This document shows, one piece after another, positions 1 to 9,194 of a DNA stretch of 64,000 nucleotides. Location of the stretch: contig NZ_SJPU01000003.1 of NCBI RefSeq assembly GCF_007860105.1, positions 124,001 to 188,000 on the forward strand. Reading direction: 5' to 3'. Every line of letters begins with the position of its first letter. The first letter of the stretch is position 1. Source of the DNA: Allorhodopirellula heiligendammensis (GTDB taxonomy: Bacteria; Planctomycetota; Planctomycetia; Pirellulales; Pirellulaceae). The notes under the pieces were generated by a model that was not told the DNA's origin, did no database searches, and saw only the letters and a program-made list of their open reading frames with translations. Made by a program: the position numbers and the translations under genes.

Positions 1-72
1 CTTTGGCAGAGTTTACCTTTGCGAGTCTCGGAGAGACTTTGGCAGAGCTTGACTTTGCGAGTCTCGGAGAGA
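1..72. repeat. Tandem 36-bp direct repeat, two copies
   Basis: Two adjacent 36-bp units (1-36 and 37-72) differ at only three positions. Each contains the submotif CTTTGGCAGAG followed by GCGAGTCTCGGAGAGA. The second copy ends about 25 bp before the permease start. The array may continue to the left, beyond the window. No function is evident; it resembles the other short tandem arrays in the intergenic gaps of this window. Confidence 0.85.
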
Positions 73-97
73 CTCGCCTACTCAGTTGGTGGTTTTG

Positions 98-781
98 ATG
101 GCTGAGCCTATTTCGCTGTCGAGGTTGGCGATCGCCTTGGTGCCTGTGGTTGGATTGCTGATTTGGCTTGCCATCGAGGGGCACTCGCTGCGCGGGACCC
201 TGCAAGGGCTCGCGCGGATGCTGATTCAATTGTCTTTGGTCGGATATGTGCTCGTCTTTTTATTCGAGTCTGACCGGATCTGGGTGACGCTCGTCTCACT
301 GACGGCGATGATGATGGCCGCGTCAGCGATCGCGATTCGCACCGCCGAACAGAAACCATGGGGACGCTATCTGCAAGTCATCGTATCGATCATGCTCGGG
401 GGAGGTGTCACGCTCGCGGTGATCACCGTGGGCGTTCTCAATGTCCAGCCCTGGTACAATCCTCGCATCTTGATTCCGCTCGCAGGAATGACGTTCAGCA
501 ACTGCATGAATGCGCTTTCGCTGGCGATCGAGCGTCTCGATTCGTCTACTGACGGCAGTCCGGATTCTGCGGTGCGAGTAGCGCTCATCCCGATTACAAA
601 CAGTCTCTTCGCCGTCGGTGTGGTTTCGATTCCCGGGATGATGACCGGTCAAGTTTTGGCGGGGGTGTCGCCACTGATCGCGGCACGCTATCAGATCATG
701 ATTATGTGCTTGATTTTCGCATCAGCGGGATTGTCCCTGCTCGTCTTCATGCGTTTGCAACCGAAAGCAAAGGCTGCATAG
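98..781 (+). CDS. FetB/YbbM-like (UPF0014) membrane permease, short form
   Basis: This is a polytopic membrane protein of about 227 residues with roughly six to seven hydrophobic segments. Family signatures are the LIPLAGMTFSNCMNALSLAI stretch and the VSIPGMMTGQVLAG motif followed by ARYQIMIM, both typical of UPF0014 permeases such as E. coli FetB, which works with an ABC ATPase in metal export. The start at ATG 98 is preferred over the in-frame TTG at 86. Compared with FetB as I remember it, the cytoplasmic loop between the NAMN-like segment and the PGMMTG segment is about 20 residues short. The missing piece includes the usual LGAT coupling region that contacts the ATPase. No ATPase gene adjoins it within the window; one could lie to the left. 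Family assignment is firm, transport activity uncertain. Confidence 0.75.
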   Translation: MAEPISLSRLAIALVPVVGLLIWLAIEGHSLRGTLQGLARMLIQLSLVGYVLVFLFESDRIWVTLVSLTAMMMAASAIAIRTAEQKPWGRYLQVIVSIMLGGGVTLAVITVGVLNVQPWYNPRILIPLAGMTFSNCMNALSLAIERLDSSTDGSPDSAVRVALIPITNSLFAVGVVSIPGMMTGQVLAGVSPLIAARYQIMIMCLIFASAGLSLLVFMRLQPKAKAA

Positions 782-837
782 CAACCGTCACGAGAGCATG
801 GAATCCCTGTGTTGGCGGAGGCTGCCAGTTCATTTCA

Positions 838-2628
838 TCACTCGTGATTGCTAAAACCGGCTTTGCGATCGCGAATCAGCAGACTGGTGAGGTCACTTCG
901 ACGAACGGTGGCGATCAACCGATGCGGGGCATCATCGGTGACGACGGCCACGCAATCGTCACTGGTATTGCGGAACAAATGGACGGCATCGCGAACGGGT
1001 TGAGAAGGCCGCAACAACAAATCCGGTGGCGTTGCCAGATCACCGGCACGGACGAGCAGGTCTGACTGCGGGTCAAAGAAGGCTTGGTTGAGCAAGTCAA
1101 ACCGGATCAATCCCACGACGCAGCGATCATCGTCGACGACGGGGAACGTATTGGCGTGGGAGTGCTCGACAAAATGGACGACCTCGTTGAAGTCCGCGTT
1201 TTCGGCGATGCCGTCGACGCTGCGCCGCATCACCTGCTCGACTCGCATCCGCTCGGACAAGGCCACTTTTTTATCGAGCAAACCGGCTGAACCCGCCAAA
1301 CGTGTGAACACGTTCCGCAGTGCGCTCAGCGGTGTGCCGAAGGTATGGTGGATTGAATTAGCAATTGGCATCTCGCCACTGTGCAAGACGGCGGCGCGGG
1401 TGAGCAGAGGGCCAAAGATCTCAAAAACGACAACCGTGCCGAGGATAATCGTCTGGACGTGGCCGGCGATCTCCGGATTTCTCGCGGTCGCCGTCGCGCT
1501 CAGTGAGATCGCCACACCAGCCTGGGCCAAGAGGGCAGGACCTAACCAGGTACGGACTTCTGGCGAGGCCCCCGTGCGGGTTGCCACCGCCCACACGCCG
1601 AAGACCTTCCCAAGGCTTCGCAGGACAACATAACCAGCACCCACTGCCCCCACCTGCCATAGCAGGCGGAGGTTCAGTTCACTGCCGTGAACGGAAAAGA
1701 ACACCACCGTTAGAAGTCCGCCGATCGAATCAAATTGCGCCGTGATTTTCTGTGTACCGCTCGATGAATTGACGACGACGACACCCACGACGAGAAACAC
1801 CAGCATGTAGGGAATCTGCCAAGTCTCGCTCAACCCGAGCAGCAGCGAGGCCATACCCACCAACAGCACCAGCCACCGCCGTGTGTGCATGATCTCGCAG
1901 GCGTAGCTCATCACCAATCCGCCGACCAGCCCCAGCAGAGTTGCTCCGCCGAGGGATTGAACCAGTCGCAATAGAGTAGTGCTGATTGAGTTTGACTCCC
2001 CACCTGGCGATGCCAGTTCAATGCCCAGCCACACGAGTTCAAAGACAATCACAGCCGCCAGGTTATTCAGGGTGACCAGGGTACTGGTGAGGCTTGTTAC
2101 GGGGCCTTCCGCATTTGTCTCCCGGAGCACGAACATGGTCGTCGCCGGTGAAGTCGCGATCGCGAGCGTGCCCAGCAGTACGGATTGAGCGGGCGTCATC
2201 CCAAGCAGGTACACTCCCGCCGTGACGAACAATGCCGTGCACACCATCTCGCCAATCGAAAGCGGAATCGCGCGGCGACTGATCCTGCGGATCTGATCAA
2301 ACGGGAAGAGGGTGCCCAGATAAAACAGCACCAGCGCCATTGCGAGCTTGGTTAATGGTTCGAGGAACTGGTAGTGTTCGTGGGGAATCACGTCGAAGAC
2401 ACTCGTGCCCAGTAGCAGCCCCGCAATCAAGTATGCCGTGACTTTAGGGAGTCGCAGCATCTCGCTGGCCAATCCGGCTGCCAGACTGGCGGCTAGCAGC
2501 AGCCCGATCGTCGTTGCGATGTGGATCGGCGCGGTGGACGCAACCGCAGCCATCGCGTCCACTGTTTCGGATGCGGACGGTGTCGCGGCGTTTGCCAATC
2601 CAATCGTGAGGCCCGTGTGAGTCATCAT
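838..2628 (-). CDS. CPA2/Kef-type cation:proton antiporter with C-terminal CBS pair
   Basis: This is a 596-residue protein. After an N-terminal stretch, residues of about 35-420 form some 12 hydrophobic helices of the Na+/H+ exchanger fold: an early LPKVTAYLIAGLLLGTSVFD segment, a LVLFYLGTLF helix and a TSPATTMFVLRE segment, as in CPA2 transporters. The last 150 residues, from about RMRVEQVMRRS onward, read as two CBS motifs (VEQVMRR, then DLATPPDLLLRPSQPVRDAV), a nucleotide-binding regulatory module. It probably exchanges K+ or Na+ for protons in the inner membrane. The usual Kef RCK/TrkA-N domain is absent and replaced by the CBS pair. The start at 2628 is ATGATG. It converges with the permease, 56 bp apart. 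Confidence 0.85.
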   Translation of the reverse strand: MMTHTGLTIGLANAATPSASETVDAMAAVASTAPIHIATTIGLLLAASLAAGLASEMLRLPKVTAYLIAGLLLGTSVFDVIPHEHYQFLEPLTKLAMALVLFYLGTLFPFDQIRRISRRAIPLSIGEMVCTALFVTAGVYLLGMTPAQSVLLGTLAIATSPATTMFVLRETNAEGPVTSLTSTLVTLNNLAAVIVFELVWLGIELASPGGESNSISTTLLRLVQSLGGATLLGLVGGLVMSYACEIMHTRRWLVLLVGMASLLLGLSETWQIPYMLVFLVVGVVVVNSSSGTQKITAQFDSIGGLLTVVFFSVHGSELNLRLLWQVGAVGAGYVVLRSLGKVFGVWAVATRTGASPEVRTWLGPALLAQAGVAISLSATATARNPEIAGHVQTIILGTVVVFEIFGPLLTRAAVLHSGEMPIANSIHHTFGTPLSALRNVFTRLAGSAGLLDKKVALSERMRVEQVMRRSVDGIAENADFNEVVHFVEHSHANTFPVVDDDRCVVGLIRFDLLNQAFFDPQSDLLVRAGDLATPPDLLLRPSQPVRDAVHLFRNTSDDCVAVVTDDAPHRLIATVRRSDLTSLLIRDRKAGFSNHE

Positions 2629-2821
2629 GGTGATGGCCGAATTTAGGTCGGAGAAAAGTCACGAGGCGCCGAGGATCGTTCCGCTATCCGTGGCTGGTCG
2701 GAGCATTCTACCCAGCTATGTCGCCAACAGGGCAGCCCGGTGTAGCATTTTTCTGCTCACGATGGAGTTTTAACGCGTCCGTCGTAGGGCTGCTGGGAGT
2801 CGTGCTAAAGGCCGAGCGAGG

Positions 2822-3487
2822 CTATCCCTTTAGCGAATCGATCGCTGTGGCCAACGAGTTCACGAGATTGGCGTACATCACAAAAATGATCAGCATGCCG
2901 AAGAGGACAACCACCAATATGATGGAAGTCAACATGCCCATCAACACGATTCCAAACACGGATACCAGGCCCATGCAGATCAACACGACTCCGCCCCGCA
3001 GTATTCGCCGGCCGGCGGCGCGTAAGTCCTCACGCTGAATCGAACTCGCGATTCGCATCATCGCTAGGATGAACAAGGCCACCGAGATTACCGCGAGCAG
3101 ATTCGTCGCCAGCGAGCTGTAACGGATATTAACAACACCCACGGACTTCGCTATGGCGATCATCAAAGCGCTCAGCTGACAAATGATCGAAACGATGACG
3201 AATCCTTTCGTCTGCGTTTCGGGGGGCGCCGTCAAGCAGAACATGGGGCCGATTAACCACATCAAAAAACCGACCAGCATGAGCAACCCGAGAGGAGCGA
3301 TTGCCTGAGGAAAGATTGCAAACGATAGGGTCATCCCGATCAAGCACAACAGCATCAAGACGATGCCGAAGTGGATGATTCGTAAGCCCCTGGCTGTCGC
3401 CGCGAGAGCTTCGTAGTTGCCCTGCGTCGGGATCGGAGGGCTGGTCGTCTCGAGCGAGGGTGCGTATGGATTGATCGGATCGGACAT
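2822..3487 (-). CDS. Four-helix membrane protein of unknown function
   Basis: This is a 221-residue protein. The N-terminus, with Asn-Pro-Tyr soon after the start (MSDPINPYAP), is a common opening for planctomycete membrane proteins. The frame stays open to 3610, but that extension is low-complexity Ala/Ser/Thr encoded partly by the tandem repeat, so I chose ATG 3487. At least four to five hydrophobic segments follow, beginning near LRIIHFGIVLMLLCLIGM, with a final very hydrophobic stretch near the C-terminus. No catalytic motif is visible. It lies downstream of hemC on the same strand but is separated from it by a repeat array. Function unknown. Confidence 0.7.
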   Translation of the reverse strand: MSDPINPYAPSLETTSPPIPTQGNYEALAATARGLRIIHFGIVLMLLCLIGMTLSFAIFPQAIAPLGLLMLVGFLMWLIGPMFCLTAPPETQTKGFVIVSIICQLSALMIAIAKSVGVVNIRYSSLATNLLAVISVALFILAMMRIASSIQREDLRAAGRRILRGGVVLICMGLVSVFGIVLMGMLTSIILVVVLFGMLIIFVMYANLVNSLATAIDSLKG

Positions 3488-3575
3488 TGATGACTCGCTG
3501 ATCGAGGCATGATAGGGAGTGGACGTTGCTACGGACGCTGATGCTGCAGGCTCTGTCGCGGCTTGTCGAATTGCT

Positions 3576-3651
3576 GAGCCGACGGGCTCACGCTGAGCCG
3601 ACGTGCTCACTCTGAGCCAACAGGCTCACTCTTAGCCGATGGGCTCGCGCT
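3576..3651. repeat. Four 19-bp tandem repeats with an internal inverted repeat
   Basis: Four consecutive 19-bp units start at 3576, 3595, 3614 and 3633, with consensus GAGCCGACGGGCTCACNCT. Each unit contains the palindromic arms GAGCC and GGCTC, or a one-base variant, so each could form a small hairpin. The array lies between hemC (stop at 3761) and the membrane protein start at 3487. It could act as a transcript attenuator or as a recombination-prone element; neither is shown. Confidence 0.85.
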
Positions 3652-3760
3652 GTAGCTGCGCCCATTCCACACGACAACGGGGGATGAACGTGCGGATCCA
3701 TGACCGGGGAACGCAACCCTCTCAACAGCCCGTTTTGAAGATCGACCACAGCAAAGTTTG

Positions 3761-4753
3761 TTAACGAGCGGCTTGGATGAGTTCCTCCGCTCCGGCGGCG
3801 CGAAGTTTCTCTGCAACGGAGGTGCCAAGTTGCACAGCGACGGCTTCACCATCCGTTGCGCCGAGATTGCAGCTCGCTGTCTCTTGCAGCCGCTTTGTGC
3901 CATCGGTCGACATTACCACTGCGGTCAAAGTCAGCCGGCCGGCAGCTTGGTCGGCCAGTGATTCGACGATTCCATGAGCGGCGATCGGCGCCAAGCAGCC
4001 GCCATGCAACGCCGCGAGCACAGTACGCTCCGCCACGACCGCGAGACGCGTCGCGAGGTCATCGAGGAGTTTCAATGCCACCAGCGCTGTCTCATCATCG
4101 CTGCGGACCTCGATCCCGAGGGCACCTTGGCCAGGGGCGGGAAGCATCTCATCGAGCGAGAACCGCACGCGTGGGAGATCGTCCATTTCGAGTCGCAGTA
4201 GGCCTGCCTCGGCGAGCACGATCGCATCAAATTCGCCAGCGTGCAGCTTGGCGAGACGCGTCTGCACGTTGCCGCGAATAGGCATGACGACGAGGTCATC
4301 GCGAAGTGACTTCAGTTGGGCCATGCGCCGCGTGCTGCCCGTGCCAACGCGAGCCCTGTGGGGAAGTTCTGCCAGGGTTTTCCCGGCGGGGGAGACCAAG
4401 CAGTCCGCCACAACCTCGCGCGGCGGCACCGCCGCGAGTGCAAATCGTTCGTCGAGTTGAGTCGGTAAATCCTTGAGCGAATGAACCGCCACGTCAGCTT
4501 CGTTGTCGACCAAGGCCTGCTGGATACGTTTGGTGAACAGGCCGACCTGACGTGTGCCGTCGATGGGGCGAAGATCGGTATCGCCGCCGCTGAGCAAGGG
4601 AACCAGTTGGGTGGCAATTCCATGCTCGGCCAATCGCGCGGCCACATGGCGAGCCTGCCACATCGCCAGCGGACTTTCGCGGGTCGCGATACGCAGCTCA
4701 CCAGCGGAAATGCTGTCGGACGGACGCGAGACGGGAGAGGTGGGACCGGGCAC
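3761..4753 (-). CDS. hemC: Porphobilinogen deaminase (hydroxymethylbilane synthase)
   Basis: This 330-residue cytosolic enzyme polymerises four porphobilinogen molecules to hydroxymethylbilane in haem synthesis. Seen in the sequence: the N-terminal [14 protein letters not shown] motif, [10 protein letters not shown] with substrate-binding residues, [13 protein letters not shown], the [10 protein letters not shown] motif, the [17 protein letters not shown] motif, and [13 protein letters not shown], whose cysteine carries the dipyrromethane cofactor. Length and motif order match the family. The start is GTG 4753; no in-frame ATG lies before the first conserved motif. The gene stands alone, with no other haem gene beside it, and is divergent from the kinase gene. 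Confidence 0.96.
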   Translation of the reverse strand: MPGPTSPVSRPSDSISAGELRIATRESPLAMWQARHVAARLAEHGIATQLVPLLSGGDTDLRPIDGTRQVGLFTKRIQQALVDNEADVAVHSLKDLPTQLDERFALAAVPPREVVADCLVSPAGKTLAELPHRARVGTGSTRRMAQLKSLRDDLVVMPIRGNVQTRLAKLHAGEFDAIVLAEAGLLRLEMDDLPRVRFSLDEMLPAPGQGALGIEVRSDDETALVALKLLDDLATRLAVVAERTVLAALHGGCLAPIAAHGIVESLADQAAGRLTLTAVVMSTDGTKRLQETASCNLGATDGEAVAVQLGTSVAEKLRAAGAEELIQAAR

Positions 4754-4980
4754 GGCAAAACACTCTGAGATGGGATGAAGAAAAACGACCTGTCCACGTC
4801 ACATGCCGAGTCGCGGAGAAACCAGCACATTCCGTCGAAACCGGAAAATCCGCTATTTCACGCGGATACTTGGGAACGAGGGCTCACAAGATGCGTTCCA
4901 AGAATGGCTCACCTGCCTATCGTAGGCAATGTCATCGTGTTTCACGAGCCGGCCAGACGTCGCACGAGTCTGGGTGCTGA

Positions 4981-5037
4981 GCGGGCCATGATGACTTCAG
5001 CGGGCCATGACAGATTCAGCTGGCCATGACAGATTCA
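4981..5037. repeat. Three 19-bp tandem repeats between hemC and the kinase
   Basis: Units at 4981-4999, 5000-5018 and 5019-5037 share the core GGCCATGA(C/T)..ATTCA; the second and third differ at one base. They sit in the gap of roughly 460 bp between the divergent hemC and kinase genes. Apart from this array and the -10-like box at 5140, I see no gene or RNA in that gap. Confidence 0.8.
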
Positions 5038-5139
5038 GATAGACTGCTCAGGGGATGACGCCACCGTGAGCTCGCCTGGGAAAGCTCCTGGGGCTGACTC
5101 CCGCGATTCGATGGGGCAGAAGACCGTGTCGCGGGCCGC

Positions 5140-5145
5140 TATAAT
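5140..5145 (+). promoter_or_regulatory. -10-like hexamer TATAAT upstream of the kinase gene
   Basis: A perfect TATAAT sits 69 bp before the GTG start at 5215. No good -35 hexamer is visible about 17 bp upstream, so this is a weak prediction. If real, transcription would begin near 5152 and exclude the in-frame TTG at 5146 as the start. Confidence 0.35.
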
Positions 5146-5214
5146 TTGGTTTGGGGGAGTATTCTCCCAAAAATTGATCTCGATTTCTCCTCTACCCGGT
5201 TTTCAGTTTCTCAC

Positions 5215-8190
5215 GTGTCTTCCTATCCCCGCGACGCCGCGACGCCATCGAGCGACCAAGAGGGGAGTGATTCCTGTCTGAGTAAGTGGGACGCGCCAAT
5301 TGATGTTCCCGGTTCGTCCAGCGACGTCAGCGAGGCCCGAGTGGAGCGGGGCGTTGTCGCTGAAAATCGCCAAAATTACACTCGTACGTTGCTGTCGGGT
5401 GACGATTCAGTTGCGATTGAATTGGACGACTTTGACGATTTCGATGCGGTGCCGCTGCCCGAAATTCTGGGCGGCTATCGAGTTGGCAGAAGGCTCGGCC
5501 GGGGCGGCATGGGTGAGGTGTTCCTCGCCGAACACCGCTCGATGGGCCGTACCGTTGCGTTGAAAGTTTTGCCGTCGCGGTGGCTCAATCATGCGGGTTC
5601 GATCGAGCGATTCAATGAAGAGATTCGCGCGGCCTCACGGTTGATGCACCCGAATATTGTGACCGCATTCGATGCCGGTCAAGCCGAAGGGATTCATTAT
5701 CTTGCCATGGAATATGTCGATGGCAAAACGCTCTCGCAGATTGTGGCTGAGGAAGGGCCGATGTCCATTGGCGACGCCACCTCTGCGATCCGCCAAGCTG
5801 CCTTTGCATTGCACCATGCTCATGCGTCCGGAATTATTCATCGGGATGTCAAACCGAGTAATTTAATGCGGTCTCGGGAAGGTACGATCAAGCTGCTTGA
5901 TCTGGGGCTGGCGAGGTTTTCTCGCCACTGGCATCAGGCGACTGAGCACAAGTCGGGCGATCCGAAGTCAGGCGACATGAAGTCGACACAAACCGGGACG
6001 CAAGTTCCTGCATCCAATCCGCCCAGCAGTGGTTCGGTGATCGCCGACGGCCGACCATCGAGTCGTCCACCGGAGACGCTCGAGATTGAAAGTGACGACG
6101 AGTCATTGCGTTTGATGAGTTCGCCGAAACGTTCGCTGATGGGGACACTGGCGTTCATCTCGCCCGAGCAGTTGCAGGATCCGGAATCCGCAGACGCCCG
6201 CAGTGACCAGTATTCCCTCGGCGCAACGTTGTTCTATCTGTTGGTGGGGCATCCGCCCTTCCCAGGCGAGATGATCGACCAGGTGTATGGTCATCGTCAT
6301 GGTGAGGTCCCCGACTTAATGTCGTATCGCCGGGACGTGGACCTGACGCTGGCGAACATTGTCGCCCGGATGTTGGCCAAATCGCCTGCGGAGCGGTATG
6401 CGTCGATGGACGAGGTTGCTCGCGCCATGGCACCGTACGACAATGATCGTTCTACGCCCGCATGGGTACTGGATTTTTCTCACCGGAAGATTGATGAAGA
6501 GGGTTCGACGGCGAAGGAAGTCGGCGCATCGACAGGACCCATCGCCCCCAAGGCGCTCAGTGTGCTCGGTATCGATCTTAACGCCACGCATGCCGCCACG
6601 GCGGTGGGCCGACCTGGTGGGCACATTCAGGGCGGCTGGCCCGCGGGAACTCCTGAGCATCCCCAACCTCTGTTCCGCATGGCGGTCGCAGAAACTGCAC
6701 GCAGGGAAGGTGCCGATTTGGGCGAGCTCCGATTTGGCCAAGACGCCTACGATCTACGCCAAAAATACCCGCACCGGGTCTCGCATTGTCAGATGTTGTA
6801 CTTTGGTCGTCGTGATATGCTGCGACCTCTTGCCGGGCGAATGTGCCCACCGGTGATCACGACCGCGCTGTGTTTGCGGCAACTCGTGGGCCGGACCCTG
6901 ATGAATTACATCGGGGGGACGACATCTCATGCGTCCGCCGATGGAGGCCAGGTTGGTTCCGGGAGTCATGCGGGGTCGATCGATCAGTTTCTGGGGAGCA
7001 ACTGGCAGCGTCACGACAGCTGGCCCGCTGCCGTGGCGATTACGGTTGCGGGGTGCTACGACCAATTGCACCGCCGCGGTATTCACACCGCCGCTCGGAT
7101 TGCCGGGCTGCCGGGGGTGCGTCTGATCGATCGCGGGATCGCCATTGCGCGGCACGCGTTTGAAAACAGTTTGGATGAGCAGAGCCACGAAACGGTTTTG
7201 TATGTCGGTTTGACCGCGCAAGCACTTGACGTTGCGGTGATTCGCCGCCGCGGCAGCAAGATTGAGCAACTCGCATCGGCCGGTCACTGGCATCGCGGCG
7301 CGATGGCCTGGTCGAGTCGGTTGGTCGAGATGATTCGAGCGCAGTTGTCCGATCGCCCGCAACCCGCCTCGTCAAAAGCAGTTGATCGTAGCCAGTTGAT
7401 CTACGCGACCAAGGTTCAAATGGCTGGCGAGCGAGCGATGAAGTCGTTGCTGCTCCTGGCCAACTCGAAGATTGAAATCCGACACGAGGGCAAGACCGAA
7501 ACTGTCAACGTGTCACGGGCGCAGTGGTTGGAGGCGTGTGGAGACTTGATGGAGTCTGTCGAGCAAGCGATTGACCTCGCGTGTCGCCGGGCGGGGGTCG
7601 ATCCCCAAGAGCTCTCGCGGTGCTTCGTGCACGGCCCGATTCTGCGTCTGCCTGCGATCCGCCATCGCGTATTCGCTGCCCTGGGGCAGTTGCAGCTCGA
7701 GTTTTTTGATTCGACCAATGCCGCCGAGGGGGCTGCAGCCTGCTTGCAAGCCGAGTTGCCTGGACATCGTGGAAACACCATGCCCGCGCAATCCCGCGCC
7801 GCTCGTTCGGTGGGATTCGTGGTCGCCGACGCACAGGGAAAACGGAAGATCCTACCCATCATCACTCGCGGCACACCAACACCCGCCCGAACTAATCGAC
7901 AATTGGGCGGGAAGACCAAAGACGACCATTTGACACTCGCCTTGGTTGAGTCCTCGGGTGTCCATGACGAATCCTGGCAGTCGCTCGGTCGCCACCGCAT
8001 CGAGGTTGATCCAAGTGAACAAACGCCGACGCGTAAGATCGGTTTTGAGATCGATATCAATGGGCTGCTGTCGGTGCATATGGAGCGTCCTGACCTCGGC
8101 CGCACCGTGCGATTGCCTGTTCTGCCCGAGCTCGCGGTCAGTGCCGACCAGTGGGACGATTGGCGGGAATGGGTCGAAGATCAGCTTTAG
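5215..8190 (+). CDS. Ser/Thr protein kinase fused to an Hsp70/actin-like domain
   Basis: The protein is about 991 residues. The N-terminal part (residues of about 85-420) is a eukaryote-type kinase: GRRLGRGGMGEVFLAE P-loop, VALKVLP lysine, IIHRDVKPSNL catalytic loop, DLGLARF in place of DFG, and GTLAFISPEQ. A Ser/Pro-rich insertion of about 70 residues lies between DLG and SPEQ. The rest resembles a DnaK-type ATPase: LSVLGIDLNATHAATAVG phosphate-1-like loop, a region matching the Hsp70 IAGL segment (RIAGLPGVRLIDRGIAIA), YVGLTAQALDVAVI phosphate-2-like loop, and a region equivalent to the substrate domain at the end. No transmembrane segment is evident. The start is uncertain: GTG 5215 is preferred; TTG 5146 and GTG 5341 are alternatives. 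It probably couples phosphorylation to a chaperone-like module. Confidence 0.85.
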   Translation: MSSYPRDAATPSSDQEGSDSCLSKWDAPIDVPGSSSDVSEARVERGVVAENRQNYTRTLLSGDDSVAIELDDFDDFDAVPLPEILGGYRVGRRLGRGGMGEVFLAEHRSMGRTVALKVLPSRWLNHAGSIERFNEEIRAASRLMHPNIVTAFDAGQAEGIHYLAMEYVDGKTLSQIVAEEGPMSIGDATSAIRQAAFALHHAHASGIIHRDVKPSNLMRSREGTIKLLDLGLARFSRHWHQATEHKSGDPKSGDMKSTQTGTQVPASNPPSSGSVIADGRPSSRPPETLEIESDDESLRLMSSPKRSLMGTLAFISPEQLQDPESADARSDQYSLGATLFYLLVGHPPFPGEMIDQVYGHRHGEVPDLMSYRRDVDLTLANIVARMLAKSPAERYASMDEVARAMAPYDNDRSTPAWVLDFSHRKIDEEGSTAKEVGASTGPIAPKALSVLGIDLNATHAATAVGRPGGHIQGGWPAGTPEHPQPLFRMAVAETARREGADLGELRFGQDAYDLRQKYPHRVSHCQMLYFGRRDMLRPLAGRMCPPVITTALCLRQLVGRTLMNYIGGTTSHASADGGQVGSGSHAGSIDQFLGSNWQRHDSWPAAVAITVAGCYDQLHRRGIHTAARIAGLPGVRLIDRGIAIARHAFENSLDEQSHETVLYVGLTAQALDVAVIRRRGSKIEQLASAGHWHRGAMAWSSRLVEMIRAQLSDRPQPASSKAVDRSQLIYATKVQMAGERAMKSLLLLANSKIEIRHEGKTETVNVSRAQWLEACGDLMESVEQAIDLACRRAGVDPQELSRCFVHGPILRLPAIRHRVFAALGQLQLEFFDSTNAAEGAAACLQAELPGHRGNTMPAQSRAARSVGFVVADAQGKRKILPIITRGTPTPARTNRQLGGKTKDDHLTLALVESSGVHDESWQSLGRHRIEVDPSEQTPTRKIGFEIDINGLLSVHMERPDLGRTVRLPVLPELAVSADQWDDWREWVEDQL

Positions 8191-8411
8191 GCAAATCGTT
8201 CCGCCGCCGAGTCGGTGTGAAAGCGTGCCGCTCGTAACGGTCAGGCCGATCTCGGCCGTCAGTATTCTGTACGAAGAAGTGAATTTGACTCAATTCTCGT
8301 TGGACGAGACCCGCGGTCTGGATAGCCTAGTAGATGTCCAACGCGAGTTGGTCATTACACGCAAAGCATCTCGCAAGTGGGCGAAGTCCATTGGGGAAGG
8401 TGAAGCAAACG

Positions 8412-8966
8412 ATGGATATGAGTGAGACGAGTCGACCCATGATCGATGAAGTGGATCTGATGATTGACAACGCTCGACTGCGCGACGAGCTGGAGCCGTA
8501 TCGAGATGATTCGATCGATGATTCCTCCATGGGCCGAATGCCGCTGAAAACTGAAAATGAGTATCTTTCCTCGATACTCGCCTGGGAGCGTGCTCCGGCA
8601 CTGCCGATCCGGGATTGGTTCAATCCGCCGCTGCACATCCCGCCCCCGGAATCACTTGGTGGCGAAACCTTGTCGGCGATCCTCCGGCAAACGATCGAGC
8701 GGCTTCGTTCGCAAGCAATCGTGCTGACCTGCACCGACCATCTGAGTGATCGCGAGCTGTATCGTCTGATCTACCGCGATATTCTACCCTGCTGCGAGAA
8801 GAAAATGGATGCGGCAGGAAATCAGCTGGAATATCGCTGCGTAGCTGATACAGAGACCTGGCTGACCTACTACGCCGATGCTGTTGAACGGCGTCGGTTC
8901 CAGGAAGAGCACCAGGTCGAACTCCCGGCCGCTCGTAAGCCACGCTATCCGCGAAATCTTCCCTAA
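8412..8966 (+). CDS. Conserved hypothetical protein
   Basis: This is a 184-residue soluble protein starting at ATG 8412, with a purine-rich GGGGAAGG ribosome-binding site about 10 bp upstream. The sequence is acidic at the N-terminus, then contains WERAPALPIRDWF, LPCCEKK and WLTYYADAVERRR. The frame stays open to 8334, but that part is not convincing. It shows no signal peptide, membrane segment or known motif. Position and codon use suggest a real gene of the planctomycete hypothetical class; function unknown. Confidence 0.65.
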   Translation: MDMSETSRPMIDEVDLMIDNARLRDELEPYRDDSIDDSSMGRMPLKTENEYLSSILAWERAPALPIRDWFNPPLHIPPPESLGGETLSAILRQTIERLRSQAIVLTCTDHLSDRELYRLIYRDILPCCEKKMDAAGNQLEYRCVADTETWLTYYADAVERRRFQEEHQVELPAARKPRYPRNLP

Positions 8967-9194
8967 CAAGCCGGCCGTCATGCCTCGGCGCTGGATCTTC
9001 CTTCAGCGATGGCTAACTGCGTCTTAACGTGGCGGCAGGGGAAACCGTTGGTCGTTCGCCTTTCGCGTTACGGATTTCCGCCAAATTAGCCGCCTGCTAT
9101 CAAGATCTCCTACCAGGGTGCCATGAATGGCTGAGCTCGTTTATCATGCTTGCCCGATCATTCATCCTCACCCTCGATCCCTGTCCGGACTGAA

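Noticed and set aside
6754..7362. Minus-strand open frame of 202 codons inside the kinase gene
   Set aside because: It lies entirely within the Hsp70-like domain and has no support.
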